Of a stretch of DNA of 64,000 nt, positions 25,569 through 39,100 are shown piece after piece. Source of the DNA: Carnegiea gigantea. Lineage: Eukaryota; Streptophyta; Magnoliopsida; Caryophyllales; Cactaceae. Location of the stretch: contig JAKOGI010000187.1 in the NCBI GenBank assembly GCA_029747015.1, positions 372,501 to 436,500 on the forward strand. The letters run 5' to 3'. The notes beneath the pieces are model-generated. The model was not told where the DNA came from. It did no database searches and saw only the letters and a list, made by a program, of their open reading frames with translations. The position numbers and the translations under genes were made by a program. The first letter of the stretch is position 1. Every line of letters begins with the position of its first letter.

Positions 25569-27073
25569 ATGGAGTCAAGTAGCATTTTGGGGTTCCTTGA
25601 GAACAAGGCCATTCTGGTCACCGGTGCAACTGGATTTTTAGCAAAAAGTATAGTAATCTTCTATTTTCCTTTTTTTTTGGCGGTAAGATTAATGCTATAT
25701 AAAACAAATTTTGATAAATCAAAAATTGGGCCGTGTATAGTATTTGCGGAGAAGGTGCTGAGGACTCAACCAAATGTAAAGAAGCTGTATCTTCTATTGA
25801 GGGCTGCTGACAAGAAATCTGCTTCTCTAAGATTGCAGAACGAGGTACACATGACTTATGATTTATTGATTGCTACTACTTTGCCAATTACGAACTTGAT
25901 TTTTTTTTTTGGGTTTAACATAAAGATGGTATCAAAATTCAAAAGAGATATCAAGAGTTGTACCCTATTTTGAATTTTGGCAGTTACATAACAAATAATA
26001 CGTTGTTAAATTATATGACTTATTGATCCAAAGGCACTATATAGGCCTCTTGCTTCAATATTTATGTGATTATCTTTAGTTAGAGGCAGGGGCACATTAC
26101 AAGTCAAATTAAATTCGGGTTGTATTGTGTTTGAAGTCAAATGATATTTCGTGAAAGTTTGATTTGGATCAAGTAAGTTTTGTGCCGGATCGACTTCAAA
26201 TCAACATGTCTTTGGTCCCAATAAACTTATCACGCAAAAAGAAGCAACTTTGCAAAAACACTCAGGTTAAACCCAATTCGGCTTAGATCAATTCGAATTT
26301 CAGATAAATATGTTTCATGCGTTGGATTGGATGTGAAACTCCTCAAACAGTGAAATTCTCTAGATTTCAATTTTCCCCTATCGTTTTCTGTGCGCTGGCC
26401 CTTGGGTGTGAAACTTAAAAGTGTCTACCAATCTTTTCTTCTTAGTAATTGTTTTGCTTTGCTATATTTCTTTTTTAGTCCTCTTTTCCTCTAGTATAAT
26501 CTTTTTCTCTTCTTTTCCTAGCTCAAAAGTTTGAAATGCAATACATATCTATACATCAGATTTAACAATAACTATTATGTGATTATTAGTTGAATGTAAT
26601 GCAATGCAATCAACTTTGTAATGCAATCATAATTACATAATATGTAATAATTATAATTATAAGGTAGTTGGTATCTGCAATACTCTTTTACAACCAAACA
26701 AGATAATGGAAACGTAGTTACAATCTTATTTGCATTATAAGGTATTTACATCCAACTCAACATTGCCTTAGGTCGCTAACAGATTAGTGTAAATATTTTA
26801 TTGACATATTTGTTCTTGCAATTTTACGCATCGAGTTTGCAATTTTGATACATAATTATGATATATCAAAGAATTCATATCATAACTAGTTAATAACTTG
26901 AGTTATAATCAATTTGATTCATTTGAGCTATGTTAAACTAATTGTAAATCTCCCACTATTTTTTTTTTCAAAGTTAGAAGGATGATAGTTTTACATAATT
27001 CATGAATTATTTATTATTTATGTAATAAATTATTTGAGGTAAGATTGCATGAGTGTAATAATAATAACAACAA

Positions 27074-27105
<32 letters not shown>

Positions 27106-30100
27106 ACAACAATAATTATTATTATTATTATTATTATTATTTTATTTTTGTTGTTACTATTATGATAATAGTTTGAATAATATGAAAATCAACATGAATA
27201 ACGGTACATATTATGATTACCTTTGACCATGAGGACAATAGCGCATAATTCAAACATCCACAGTAGTGAAAATCCATCCTTTTTTTAATCCACAAGGGGA
27301 TAATAACTCTAAAATATGCATAATCCCCTTTTTTAAACCCTTGTGTGTGCCCGTATTGTTATACGGTATGTTAAATTTTAAAAAAATAATTTAAATTGTA
27401 TATCTTACGCACGCGGCACGACAGCCTTACTTAAACATCATTGTGAAACCCTCATGCTTAGGTCTTTTAATAGTTATAAACTTATAAATGTATAACTAAT
27501 TAATCATTCAAGACTAAAGTTTGTAATTTGGAAAAGAAAATTTGACTTAATATTTTGATGAAATTCTTAAATATTGATCCGATTAATATTTTTAGGAAGC
27601 ACAGAGATCTAAATAAACGGAAAAAAATATAGGCAGTGTTGTGCTTTTGCATGGATTTTTATAGGAACGTAATAGTCAAAATTTGAGTCGTTAAAATGAG
27701 ATTTCATCTACTCATATTGATCTTTTGATGAAGAATTTTAATCCTTCCAAATGACTTTACTAACTCTTGAAGCACAGCATCTACTTTTATTTTTGCATTT
27801 CTACATTTATGGATGATCTTACTGACTAATTAGTGAAGTGCACCACTAATAACCAATACTTTTGCATTTTCTTCTATCGGTACCTATAAACTCCTATCCA
27901 ATGTTTATTAAATAATGCACCCCTTTTTCATTTAAAAAGATAAAAAGTTAAGTGTATTTGATGTTTCAATATGATATTAGATTTCCAGTACCACTCATAC
28001 TCTTCAAACTATCCAATATATAGGAACCACAATCCCAATTGGAAATAAATAATTAAAACTCATCTCATTTAACCATAACAAATGGATCTAACGATAAGAA
28101 AGTATGTCTTGAAAACAAATCCCTGATGAAAAAGGGTGAAGAGTGTATACAACCATGTAAGGAATTGGTCATAGTGAAGTTCATGTATGCGGATAGATTG
28201 TAGACTAACGGATGTAGTTGATTGAGTAATTCCAATGAAGGATGACAAAATTGATGAGATAAAACCTCAAATCATCCACAAATATTGGAGGGAAAGCAAA
28301 GCTTTATTATCAAATGAGATCTAACAACTGAAATTTAAACAAAATTCACAAAATTGATGATTCCAGAATTGATGATCCCATAATAAGTAGAGTAATCGTC
28401 AGTTAATGCGTCCATTATGGACAATAACAAAAATCAAGAATAATTAAATAAACAACAAAATGGCAAGTAAAATAGCAGAAGTGAAATGAACTCAAATTTA
28501 CAAATTAAAATTAACTCTACATCAACCTCGAATTCAGAAGTCACACCGAAATGTGAATCCATCTTCCTGCCATATTCTAATCAACTTGAGAAATGACACA
28601 AAGTCTTGCATTAATAAAAGGTCCACATTGAGGATGATGGAGGGAGCATCTAAAAGTGAGAGAGACTAAACTAATTTGGTGACATGATAGAGATTGATTA
28701 TTGAAGATTAGAAGTGAAATGTAAATCTCATGGTGTAGGGAAGAGGAGACTAAAAGAGACAAAATTCAAGGGGATGGGAAGTTGGGAAGAGAGAAATGCC
28801 AGGAGCATTGATGCATTGATTGACACAGAGGAGGAGGTGTTTGAAGGAGAATGGGAAATGTGGAATTTAAAGGAAGTTATTGATAGAATCATAGGAAGTT
28901 ATAGAGAGAGTGAGTTCAAGGTGAATTTTTCTTTAATCGAAATTCAGCGTGATTAGATAAGGGGATAAATCAAAACTTTTGAAAATTGAAATATAAGGGA
29001 TGAGGCAGTAATTTTGGAGGGATTGCATAGAATTCTAGTATTAAGGAAGGGAAAGCTCATTAGCCTCTCATCATTCTGCTACTTATAATATAATGATTTC
29101 ACAATAATATATCTTATAATAACAACACATATTATAATAATGCATAATCCATGTAATTTTTTAATTATTTCTTAATAGTTGTGAACTTGTCGTAAATAGG
29201 ATTTGTAACTATCATAACAATACATCTAACATCTCTAATATTCCATATTTGTAATAGTAAAAATCTTTTATTATTTACTATTTTAATTAAAAATAGTAAT
29301 TTATATGGCTTGGAATTAGGCTTGAAATTAGGTTAGGAAAAGTCCAAACTTCTAAAAACTTAATATATGATATATGCTAACTTTGGCCGGTTTTATTTTA
29401 ATATATATCTATACACACATATGCGCACACATACATATTGATAATTGACAAACTCAAAAAATTTGTTTCAACGTTGGAATAATCTTGACCATCCTCCCTC
29501 TAAAGGAGAATCAAGGGAACCAAAATTTTAAGTTAATTGTTAAAGACCTATGGATTGTTATTGGCTTTGCCAACTGATTATCGGAAAAAAAGGACCTATG
29601 AATTGTTTTAATAATTGGATAACACCGCATCCTCAGGGGAGTATTCTTTGGATTTACAAGTCGTTCTCCTTCTACTTGTGCAATAATTCATTTTGGAGTG
29701 ACGAGATTCAAATCCGATGACCACTTGCACAGCAAAATTCTAAATCCATATTCAATTGAAAATCAACTAAATAAATAAATAAAAGTTTGAACTAATAGTT
29801 GACAGCCTAAAAAAGAGTTTGCACTCAACATTAATGTCGTATACTGGTATCATTGGGCTCCTGCGGTTGGAATCCCCTGCCAAGTTCCAACTAATTTAAA
29901 AATCGACGTAGTGTAACTGCAAGTTCACTGTTTGAGTAGTTGTACTTCCCGAATATGATCGCTTACGTTTGGATTTCCCTTGGGTACTTGTTTTTTAATC
30001 TATATATATATAGAGAGAGAGAGAGCGTGCTTAGGATGAATTCTTTCGTAAAATTGTATGCGCATCTAAGTCATTCACGTCGAATTAAATGCATGCAAGG

Positions 30101-33100
30101 TTTAACACCTAGCTGCTTAAAAATCTTATGAGCATTGTTTTCTGTTGTATTAGGTGATAGGGAAGGAATTGTTCACAGTTTTGAGGCAAAAGATGGGCGG
30201 GAACTTTGATTCTTTCATATCAGAAAAGGTGAAGGTGGTGCCAGGTGACATTTCCCAGAAGGACTTGGGCATCAACGAGCCTGACTTAAAGGATGAATTA
30301 TTAAGGAACATTGATGTTATTGTCAACCTAGCTGCCACTACTAAATTTATTGAGAGGTGCGCTCAACTGATAAAGTTTCTAGGAAGTGTTACTAGCTAGA
30401 AACTGGGCTCGAATGTCACCTGCATCAACCTTTACGCCTCGTTCACATTAAAAAAAGAAATTATGGCCTAGTAAATTACATACAATCCCATATTATCCAA
30501 GTAAAAAAGAACCTTATTTATGCCCTAGTAAGGATTGATGGCCTCGTAAATGATTTCATGAAACTAATCAAATTGATCAATATTGAGTAGTTAAATACAT
30601 GTGGGAGGCTGGGGAGTACTCACCTCATTAACGAGGAGTTCAAATTGTAAGATTTATGACCCGTCCCCTTTCTTTAAAAAAGATATACCAATGAAGTCTT
30701 AACATAGTGGTAAAGATTGAGGTATTGGGTACATTAGATCCTAGGTTCAATTCTCCCATCCTCCATTGGATTATAATTGTGTTGTATTACCCTTTGTAGC
30801 TCTTATAGACCAAAAAAAATTATTTTTTATTATCCTATTGACGAAAGTTTATGTATGTAGTATAATATATGGAAACCAAGCAAATACGTTGGGATCAGAA
30901 AATGAAAATGAATAACAAGCAAATAATATGAGATAGAGTACCTAATTTATTATACGCACAAATTCACTTTTCTTTCATTTTTTGGTTTGCTAGTTCAGAT
31001 CAACTCAATGTATATGTGTCCAATTTTAGATAGATTTAAAGAACTTATATTTTTATTTAAGATCAGATGAGCCATAAAAAACAACATAATATGACTATAG
31101 CATAAAGGGGGAGACCCAAGAAGAGAATTAAACTTATGAGGTTCTGTATATATTAAGAACAATAAGGATATAAACACTAACTAGGTAGGCAAAGAAGAGT
31201 TGGAATGAGGTGGTCAAATTAGACAAGGCTAACCTGTGGCTTTCAAAAGACATGCTCACGATTGACCTTTTTGAAGATTTAGAATTAATGTGACAGACCT
31301 TAGGTAGCTCGCCTTGTACTCTCCTTCCTTATCTTTGGACTTGTTGAACATCGATGAAGATAGGATTGTAATTTGCACTTCACCTATGTTGTTCATGTGT
31401 CTTATCTATTTTACTCTGTATACCATGGGCGGAGCTATTTGATGAGGCGGGGTGTCCATGAAAACCTCTACGTACCCACGGTTTAAATGAAAAAAATACA
31501 GCTATGATGATGCCTGTTAGAATTTGATAGAAAAATAAAATAAAATAAAATATACCCAAAAAAATTATACTGAGTTATTTCATGTTTCGGTATGTTTACT
31601 TCATTGGTTAATGTTGGTTTTTTTCGGGGTTTTATTATTTGATGTTGATGATTTGTTATGTAACCAGTGACTAGTAAATGGTAGGTGATTATAACATTCT
31701 ACGATTTCAGCATAATTTATTTATCAAATTCAAATATGAAGAATCATAGAGAACAAATGAGTAGTCAATTATCATTTTTCTTTTAGTAAAAAATAGTGTA
31801 TATTATTATTGCACATCAAGTTCCGCTAATGTAAAAATACAAAATGAAATGTTCGCCAAAAAAAAAAAAAGCAAAGCGAAATGTCTATACAATGTAGACT
31901 ACCATAGTATATATTATATAATTTTTTTGAATATTGTATATTAATGATGATGTTAATAGATAGACACGCCTGTCGTAAATGTCTAGATTCACTACTGTTG
32001 TACACCACGTTTCCCTTTTATGTTGCTCTATTGCTGCTTGTTACTCTTATTTTTATTTTCATCATTCTTTCCGAACACATATGTACCGTCCCTTTCAAAA
32101 ATAAAATGAAGATATTACACAACCAAATACGGTCCCTTTTAAAAATGAAAAATGAAGATATCATGCTACCTAAAGTTTTCAAATCTTTTTTTATCCCTTT
32201 TTTATCTAAAAACTTTTACGTATTTGGGAAGATATTCCATATAAATCCTGGTGTTGGTTAAATTTTTTTGGCATTTTTCTAGGTATGATATTGCGTTATA
32301 TCTGAACACATATGGGGTTAAGCATGTTCTAGACTTCGCCAAGACGTGCCCTAACTTGAAGGTGGTCGTCCAAGTATCAACTGGTTGGTAGAAAATGCCT
32401 CTCGTTCAACTACGCTTTTTTTCTTTCTTGCTTCTTCATATAAAATATTCCCTCTATTCCAGTTTTATTTTCCTAGATAAAATAAATATACAAATTTATT
32501 GGTCAATAATGCCTATAATTAATAACTATTTTAGAAGATAATTAGATAAGGCTACGTATTGAATAGAAAGATAAAAATGAGCTAAAGCTAGAATCAAATT
32601 AAAAAGCAAGTTTGCATGAGAGGTCACATAATTCTTTAAAAAGGGTGTTTAATTACTAATCCTAATTGTGTTTGAGTAATTGGATATTTTCAGCTTATGT
32701 TTCTGGAGAAAAGGAGGGACTTATAAAAGAAAACCCTTACTATGTGGGTGACACTCTAAATGGGAAAACTGGACTCGACATTGAAGTGGAAAAAAAGCTT
32801 ATTGAGGAAAAATTACTGGAACTCCAAGATCAGGGAGCCACAGAAGAGAACATCAAAGTTGCTATGAAGGACATGGGCATGGAGAGGTTAGTACCATGCA
32901 CAACACTATATTAAGCCTAATTATTGCTTATGAGCCATTTAGTTTGATAGATGTGAATAATGATAGGAGTTGGGAAATGAAAAGATTAGGAAATTGGTGT
33001 GATTATTAATACAAAAAACTACTATAAATATCCTTCCTTTTAAAAGATTAGAATTCTGACCCTTTTAAATACAGAATTTAAATGTGTGAATTGTTTAATG

Positions 33101-36100
33101 TTTGAATGTTTAAGTCAGAATCATTCAAAAGTGTCTAAGGAAGAAAAAGATCTGTTCGTAGAAAAATAATATTTAAAAATCACATACTTTTTTTCCTTAA
33201 TGATTATTATGTCATGTGTTGCACAAAAAAGGACAATCGTTAAAGTGTGACAAATCTTCCGCTCATATTGAATGAACAATTGTGAGTATATGAACCAGTT
33301 TGATTGTTAAAGTTTATTTCTTGGCACGGAATTGATCAAATAGGGCAAGACATTGGGGGTGGCCTAATGTTTATGTCTTCACAAAGGCATTGGGAGAGAT
33401 GGTGCTAATGCAAGAAAAGGGAGACATTCCCCTTGTCATTGTTCGCCCTACCATTGTCACCAGCACCTACAAAGAACCCATCCCTGGTTGGGTTGATGGA
33501 GTTAGGTAATTATTTATTTTTTATGTGAGAAGATTTCGGACAAAACTTGAACTGTTACTAATAAAATATGATTGGACTTTCTTATAGGAATCTTGATACT
33601 ATAATCATTGCTTATGGTAAAGGGAGATTACCCTACTACTCCTGTGATTTGGAGGCAGTTCTTGATATGGTAACAAATACCAGTTCATGGAAATATTACA
33701 TACATTTTATTTAGTACATTGCATTAACAAAATTTTATGTATGATTTGTGAGTTTTGATTTTTTTTTTTTTAAACCTCTTCTTGGATAGATTCCAGGTGA
33801 TATGGTTGTGAATGCGCTCATAGTAGCAATGAAGGTTCATGCGAATCAGAAAGGTGATCCAACGATCTATCATATTGGCTCGTCCTTAAGACATCCAATA
33901 AAACACGGAGTCATTATTGACACTTTTTGCCAATACTTCACCAAGCATCCATGGATTAACAAGAATGGAAAACCCATCATTGTTAGCCATATGAAGATCT
34001 TAGACTCCATAGCTAGCTTCAAGAGATACATCACGCTTCGTTATCTACTTCCCTTAAAGGTACCAACATCAATGTATAAATGATTGGAGTCTTCATATGA
34101 ATAGTTGATTATAATAGGATAAACTGGTAAGACTAACCATACGCAATAAGGACATTTTTGCATTGTTCATGTGGTAAGTTTGAAAGACGTGTGAAAGGAC
34201 GTGTTAGAATTTATTATAAAATAATCAGGACTGTTAAACCATCAACTTAAGGTTTTAGTTAAATTGGTTAATTCTTGAACACATTGAAGCAAATACCTCT
34301 TGATTATTATCTATGCTAACATGTACCTCCATTAAAAGGCCCTACGAACTAAAATGTACATGCAACAAAAAGTCTATGTCAATCTATCTTTCTATTTATC
34401 TGTCTTGTATATAACAATATATTTTGAGTGATGATTACATATGCGCTGGCAAGATATTATCTACATCTCAGTATGTGAACTTCCTCGACATTGAAGGGGC
34501 TAGAGATTGCAAATATCATATCTTGCCAGAGCTTCCGAGACACATATGAGAACATGAGCAGGAAGATAAAGCACATTATGCTGTTACAAGACATCTTCAA
34601 ACCCTATTTGTTCTACAAAACAATGTAAGTCATCATCAATTTCATTTTTCACTGCAAAATATATATATGTTCAGTAAAATGTTAATCAACCTTGCAATAT
34701 GACTATTTATAGTTGTTGAGATTAAACTAAAAGTTTTTATGAAGGAAATTTGATGTAGAACATACAGCCGAATATTCCTTGAGACCGCATGCATTATATG
34801 GAATTACATATATACATGTCAAGGGTGCCCTAGTTTGGCCAAGAAGTTACTAAAACTAAGAAAAGAGATAATACAAAATATATCAATATATCACAAACTA
34901 TATCTTAATATTTTCTTTCCTTGTCACTCCCCCACAAGTTGGTGTGTGCAAATTGACCATGCCCAACTTGCTCCATAGATACTGAAATTGCCGCTTCCCA
35001 AGTGCCTTTGTGAATATGCCTACAATTTGTAACCTGGAAGGAACATAGGAAAGCTAAATCTACTACATGATATTGTTCACGATACTCAGCTTTAACAGGT
35101 GATCGTGAACCAATTGTTTGTTTCTTAGTCTTTCATAAAATAGGTAAACCGCCAAGTGTCACCCAATACCCAGTCAAGGACCGTCTTGTTAGAGGACAAG
35201 CACTCCAGTAAGAGTCACAATATGCAGAAAAGTGGACATCAAGCAATATGCCACAATCATGGGGATCCCTTAATGTAGGGCAGAACCTTATAATTAGCAT
35301 TCATATGTTCATGTTGAGGAGCTTGCATGAAGCAAGACAGAATGTGCCTTGCATAGCATAAATTAAGACGAGTAATTGTGCAATAAATCAATCTATCCAC
35401 AAGACGTCGATATCTTCCAGCATCATTGAGACGTGATCCAGTTGCAAGTGCCAATATATGGTCTTCTTTTGTGGAGAGTAGTACTAGGCTTAGCTCCCTA
35501 ACGTCTACACTCACCAACCATTGCCGGTGTATACTCTCCTTGACTAAGAAAAAGCCCTTTAGGTCCACGAGCCACTTCAATTCCAAGAAAGTGCTTCAGA
35601 GGTCTGAGATATTTGATTCTAAAGCATGCCTAGTAATAGTTCTTAAACTTGCTACACGCATGAGAATCATTGCTAGCCAATACAATATCATCAACATATC
35701 CCAATAAGGCCATAAAATTGTCCCTGTTCCTGTAAGTGAAGAGTAATAACCTGCATAAGAGTGAACAAATCCGTACTCACGAAATTTGGAGAAAAGTTTA
35801 CAAACCACTGTCGCGGGATTTGACGAAGACCATAAAGGGATTTTTGGAGTTTGCACACGTTGGTGGGAGTACGACAAGTGAAACCAGGAGGTAACGTCAT
35901 TTATACCTCCTCATCCAAATCCCGATGCAAGAAAGCATTGTTGACATCCAATTGATGCAACTCATGGCCTTTGGGAATTGTGACAGATAGAAAACATCGA
36001 ACACACCATCATCTTGGCCATTGGAGCGAATGTCCGATTATAGTCAAACCCTTCAACCTGATGATAACCACGAATAACCAAGCAACCCCGAACTGTTGCA

Positions 36101-39100
36101 ATGATCCATTTGAATTGTATTTAGGCCGATATACCCATTTGAAACAGATGAATTTCTTCCTAGGTGGTAAATCTGGCAATCCATGTTTCATTCTTTTTGA
36201 TAGCTTGAATCTGTTCTGCTGTTACCGGCTTTTGTTGAGTTAAATTGTCGCAAATGCACAGTGTAGTTGTAGCTAGTAATCAGCAAGTATGGATCGTATC
36301 CACAGGAAGTTGTGTTTTGAAGCACCAAAGCTAAGCTAAGTGTATCAATTTAGACGTGTAACGCACCAAAATGCTAATGACATGATTTACGAAAAATTGT
36401 AGCGGAAGACTTAATAATAGAAGGCGCTACCGCCGTCCTGATAAAGACGAGGCTCACTGAAACTATTTAATCTTACAACTCATGTTTTCAATCACAATAT
36501 CTATTAAATTGAAACACTTCAAAACCAAAGTCCATAATAGTTCAACTTTAATACAATCGACTAAATCATACCATATGTTAACTCGCACTCCACACTACAC
36601 AAGTATATTAAATATAGACCCAACTTGATCATAAGGTCGATTCCAACATTCATGCTATGCTGAATCCACTGTGAGCATCTGCTGACTTCTAAAAGAGCTT
36701 GCAAATGAAGAAACATGTGATACTTCATCACCTAAAATGGAAACATGAAAACAATTTGAAAATGTAAGCTAAAACTTAGTATATACATTTCTATATTGTA
36801 AAATGAGCGTAGAAATACTGTTGATGGGTACCCACCCTTGTAATTCATTTAGTTCGCAATAACAATAAAAATAAAGGTAATATAAAACTGAATTGTTCAT
36901 TATTATCTGGATGTGAACCCCTTGCAATGATATGATCAATATATATGTGTACACCTGCCAGTTCGATCAAGAGTTGGTCTAAAGCCGCGTGGGTAAATGA
37001 TGGGCTGACGCCTTATAGATGATAACTGACGGGGTCACAAGTTAAATGACAAATCACTGTACAAACTGATTCATTGATAAACTCATTAAGAGTTGCAACT
37101 TGATAAACATGTTCTGCTTTTTAAAGATACAGACAATGGACGTACCTTGAGTCTTTAAAAAAAAGGTCATCTGACTTGATAAATGTTATATGTTTCATAA
37201 ATGTCATTTGACTTGATAAATATGTTCTGACTTGATAACACTTATACATAAGGGGGAACGTGTTGTAAGAAAAATAGAGTTTTAATATTTGTAAACCCCA
37301 AGTGCAAGGTGTATTGTTGAGCACTTGGGGTGTCGTCCGCAGGGAATTGTGTTTCCAACTACCAGAGTTCACTAGAGCGTCTCAATCTAGGCGAGATCAA
37401 AGGGTGAAAGAGAAAAAAACTACGCTACAAATACAGAAACAAGCGACTTGGAGTTGTGATTTTACCAATGGATGAACCAACTAACCAAGACGAGTCCTAA
37501 CCTACCCAAACCACACTACGAACTAGAGATGGTCGGTTGCACCATCAAAGACCACCCAAGCCCTCTCTCAAGGGTTATGAGCTAGTCTAACTCGCGTAAC
37601 CACCTACTTTCGTGGGGTTAGTCGAATTAGACCACAAAACTAGCAACCCCGGACCTAGCTCGATTCGGATACTACTTTCGTGTCCCGAACTCGGCCATTC
37701 CCTCTCCCACACTAGCAAATTGACCTCACCTCTCAGCATAAGTCAATCGCCCAAAAATATGGATGAAAATCCTCTCAGGCATTTCATCGAACACTTGACG
37801 GGCGTGAAGAAAAACTCTAAATTCTAGGCATAGATTGGGTATGGTTAGGCCTAGTACAAGATCAATTAGCCATCAAGAGGCTAATCACAACCCAAGCCAA
37901 CACAATCTACCAACTAAACATCAAAAACGAATCAAAACCTAAACTACCAAACAAGTGCAAGAACACGAAGAACAAAGCAAAGGAAATGAAATACAACGAA
38001 TTCAAATAAGTAAATGACATAAATTAACAATGAAACTAAACATATAAATCAAACAAAACAAATACAAGAATCAAAATCAACAAAACATAATTAACAAGAA
38101 CATAAAAACTAGAGAGATAAAAGAGAAGAAAACTTAGTCTTGAATTGATGAAGAACTTGAAATTCAAAGGTTGAATCCAATGTTACAATCTTCAATCCTA
38201 AACTAATCTCCCTTCTTAACTAAAATCTAACCTAAACTACTCTAGAAATCGCCAGAGAGACGCCCAAGCAAGCTCCCGTGCGACCTCTCGACGACCCCCC
38301 AAAACAGACGCCCGAACGAAGCCTTAAATAAACCGAGACCGGGCAAAACTGGGAGGATGGCACGACCGTGCCATGTGGCACGGTCAGGCCGTGCCACGTG
38401 GCACAGCCGTGCCATGTGGCACGGTGGGCCGTCTCCCCGGTTTTGCTCGCTTTTGTCCGTTTCCGCCGGTTTTCGCTGTGTTGTCCCGTTTTCGTCCCTT
38501 TTTGCGACGTTTGCTTGATTTGGAGTTATTTCCTATAAAATATAAATAAAATAAGGTAAAATCCTATAAAATAAAGTTATTATACGAGCAAAAAGTGGGA
38601 GAAAGAGGCGCGTAAAATAGGTAAATTTACCGTTCAACACACCCCCACACCTATCTTTTGCTCGTCCTCGAGCAAAATAAAAGAAAAACTAAAGTAAACA
38701 ACTAACTCACTTTCGTAGGAATCACGGTTGCATTTAGTATATGCAACAAGCCCTTTAAACCCCTTGGTTACCCTAAGTGGACAAGTAAGGTCTCGTGAGG
38801 GTTTGCAGAAGATATACTCACAAAATCTCAAAAAAGAAAAACAAAGAAAAGAGAAACAAAAATCGAAAAATAAAAATGGCAAAACACAATATATACAACA
38901 GGGTGAACTGGACACGTTCGGATCAACCAAAACCACCTAGTAGTTCAAGTATCAGTCTGTACACAAGCATTATATGCATTTCAGGACAAATCATCCCAAA
39001 GAATGGCATCCAAACATCAGCTTTTCACCCCACGACACATGAAAATAATGAATCCATCCTGGTGCCTGGTGTGCAAGTGTATCATCACCCTAACACTACG

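Noticed and set aside
30154..30399. Apparent separate 81-codon gene
   Set aside because: It is exon 3 of FAR copy B running past its donor site at 30357 into the intron.
30690..30835. tRNA gene
   Set aside because: Box A and box B are present but there is no acceptor stem or anticodon arm; a SINE is the better reading.
33802..34083. Apparent separate 93-codon gene
   Set aside because: It is exon 8 of FAR copy B read past its donor at 34060.
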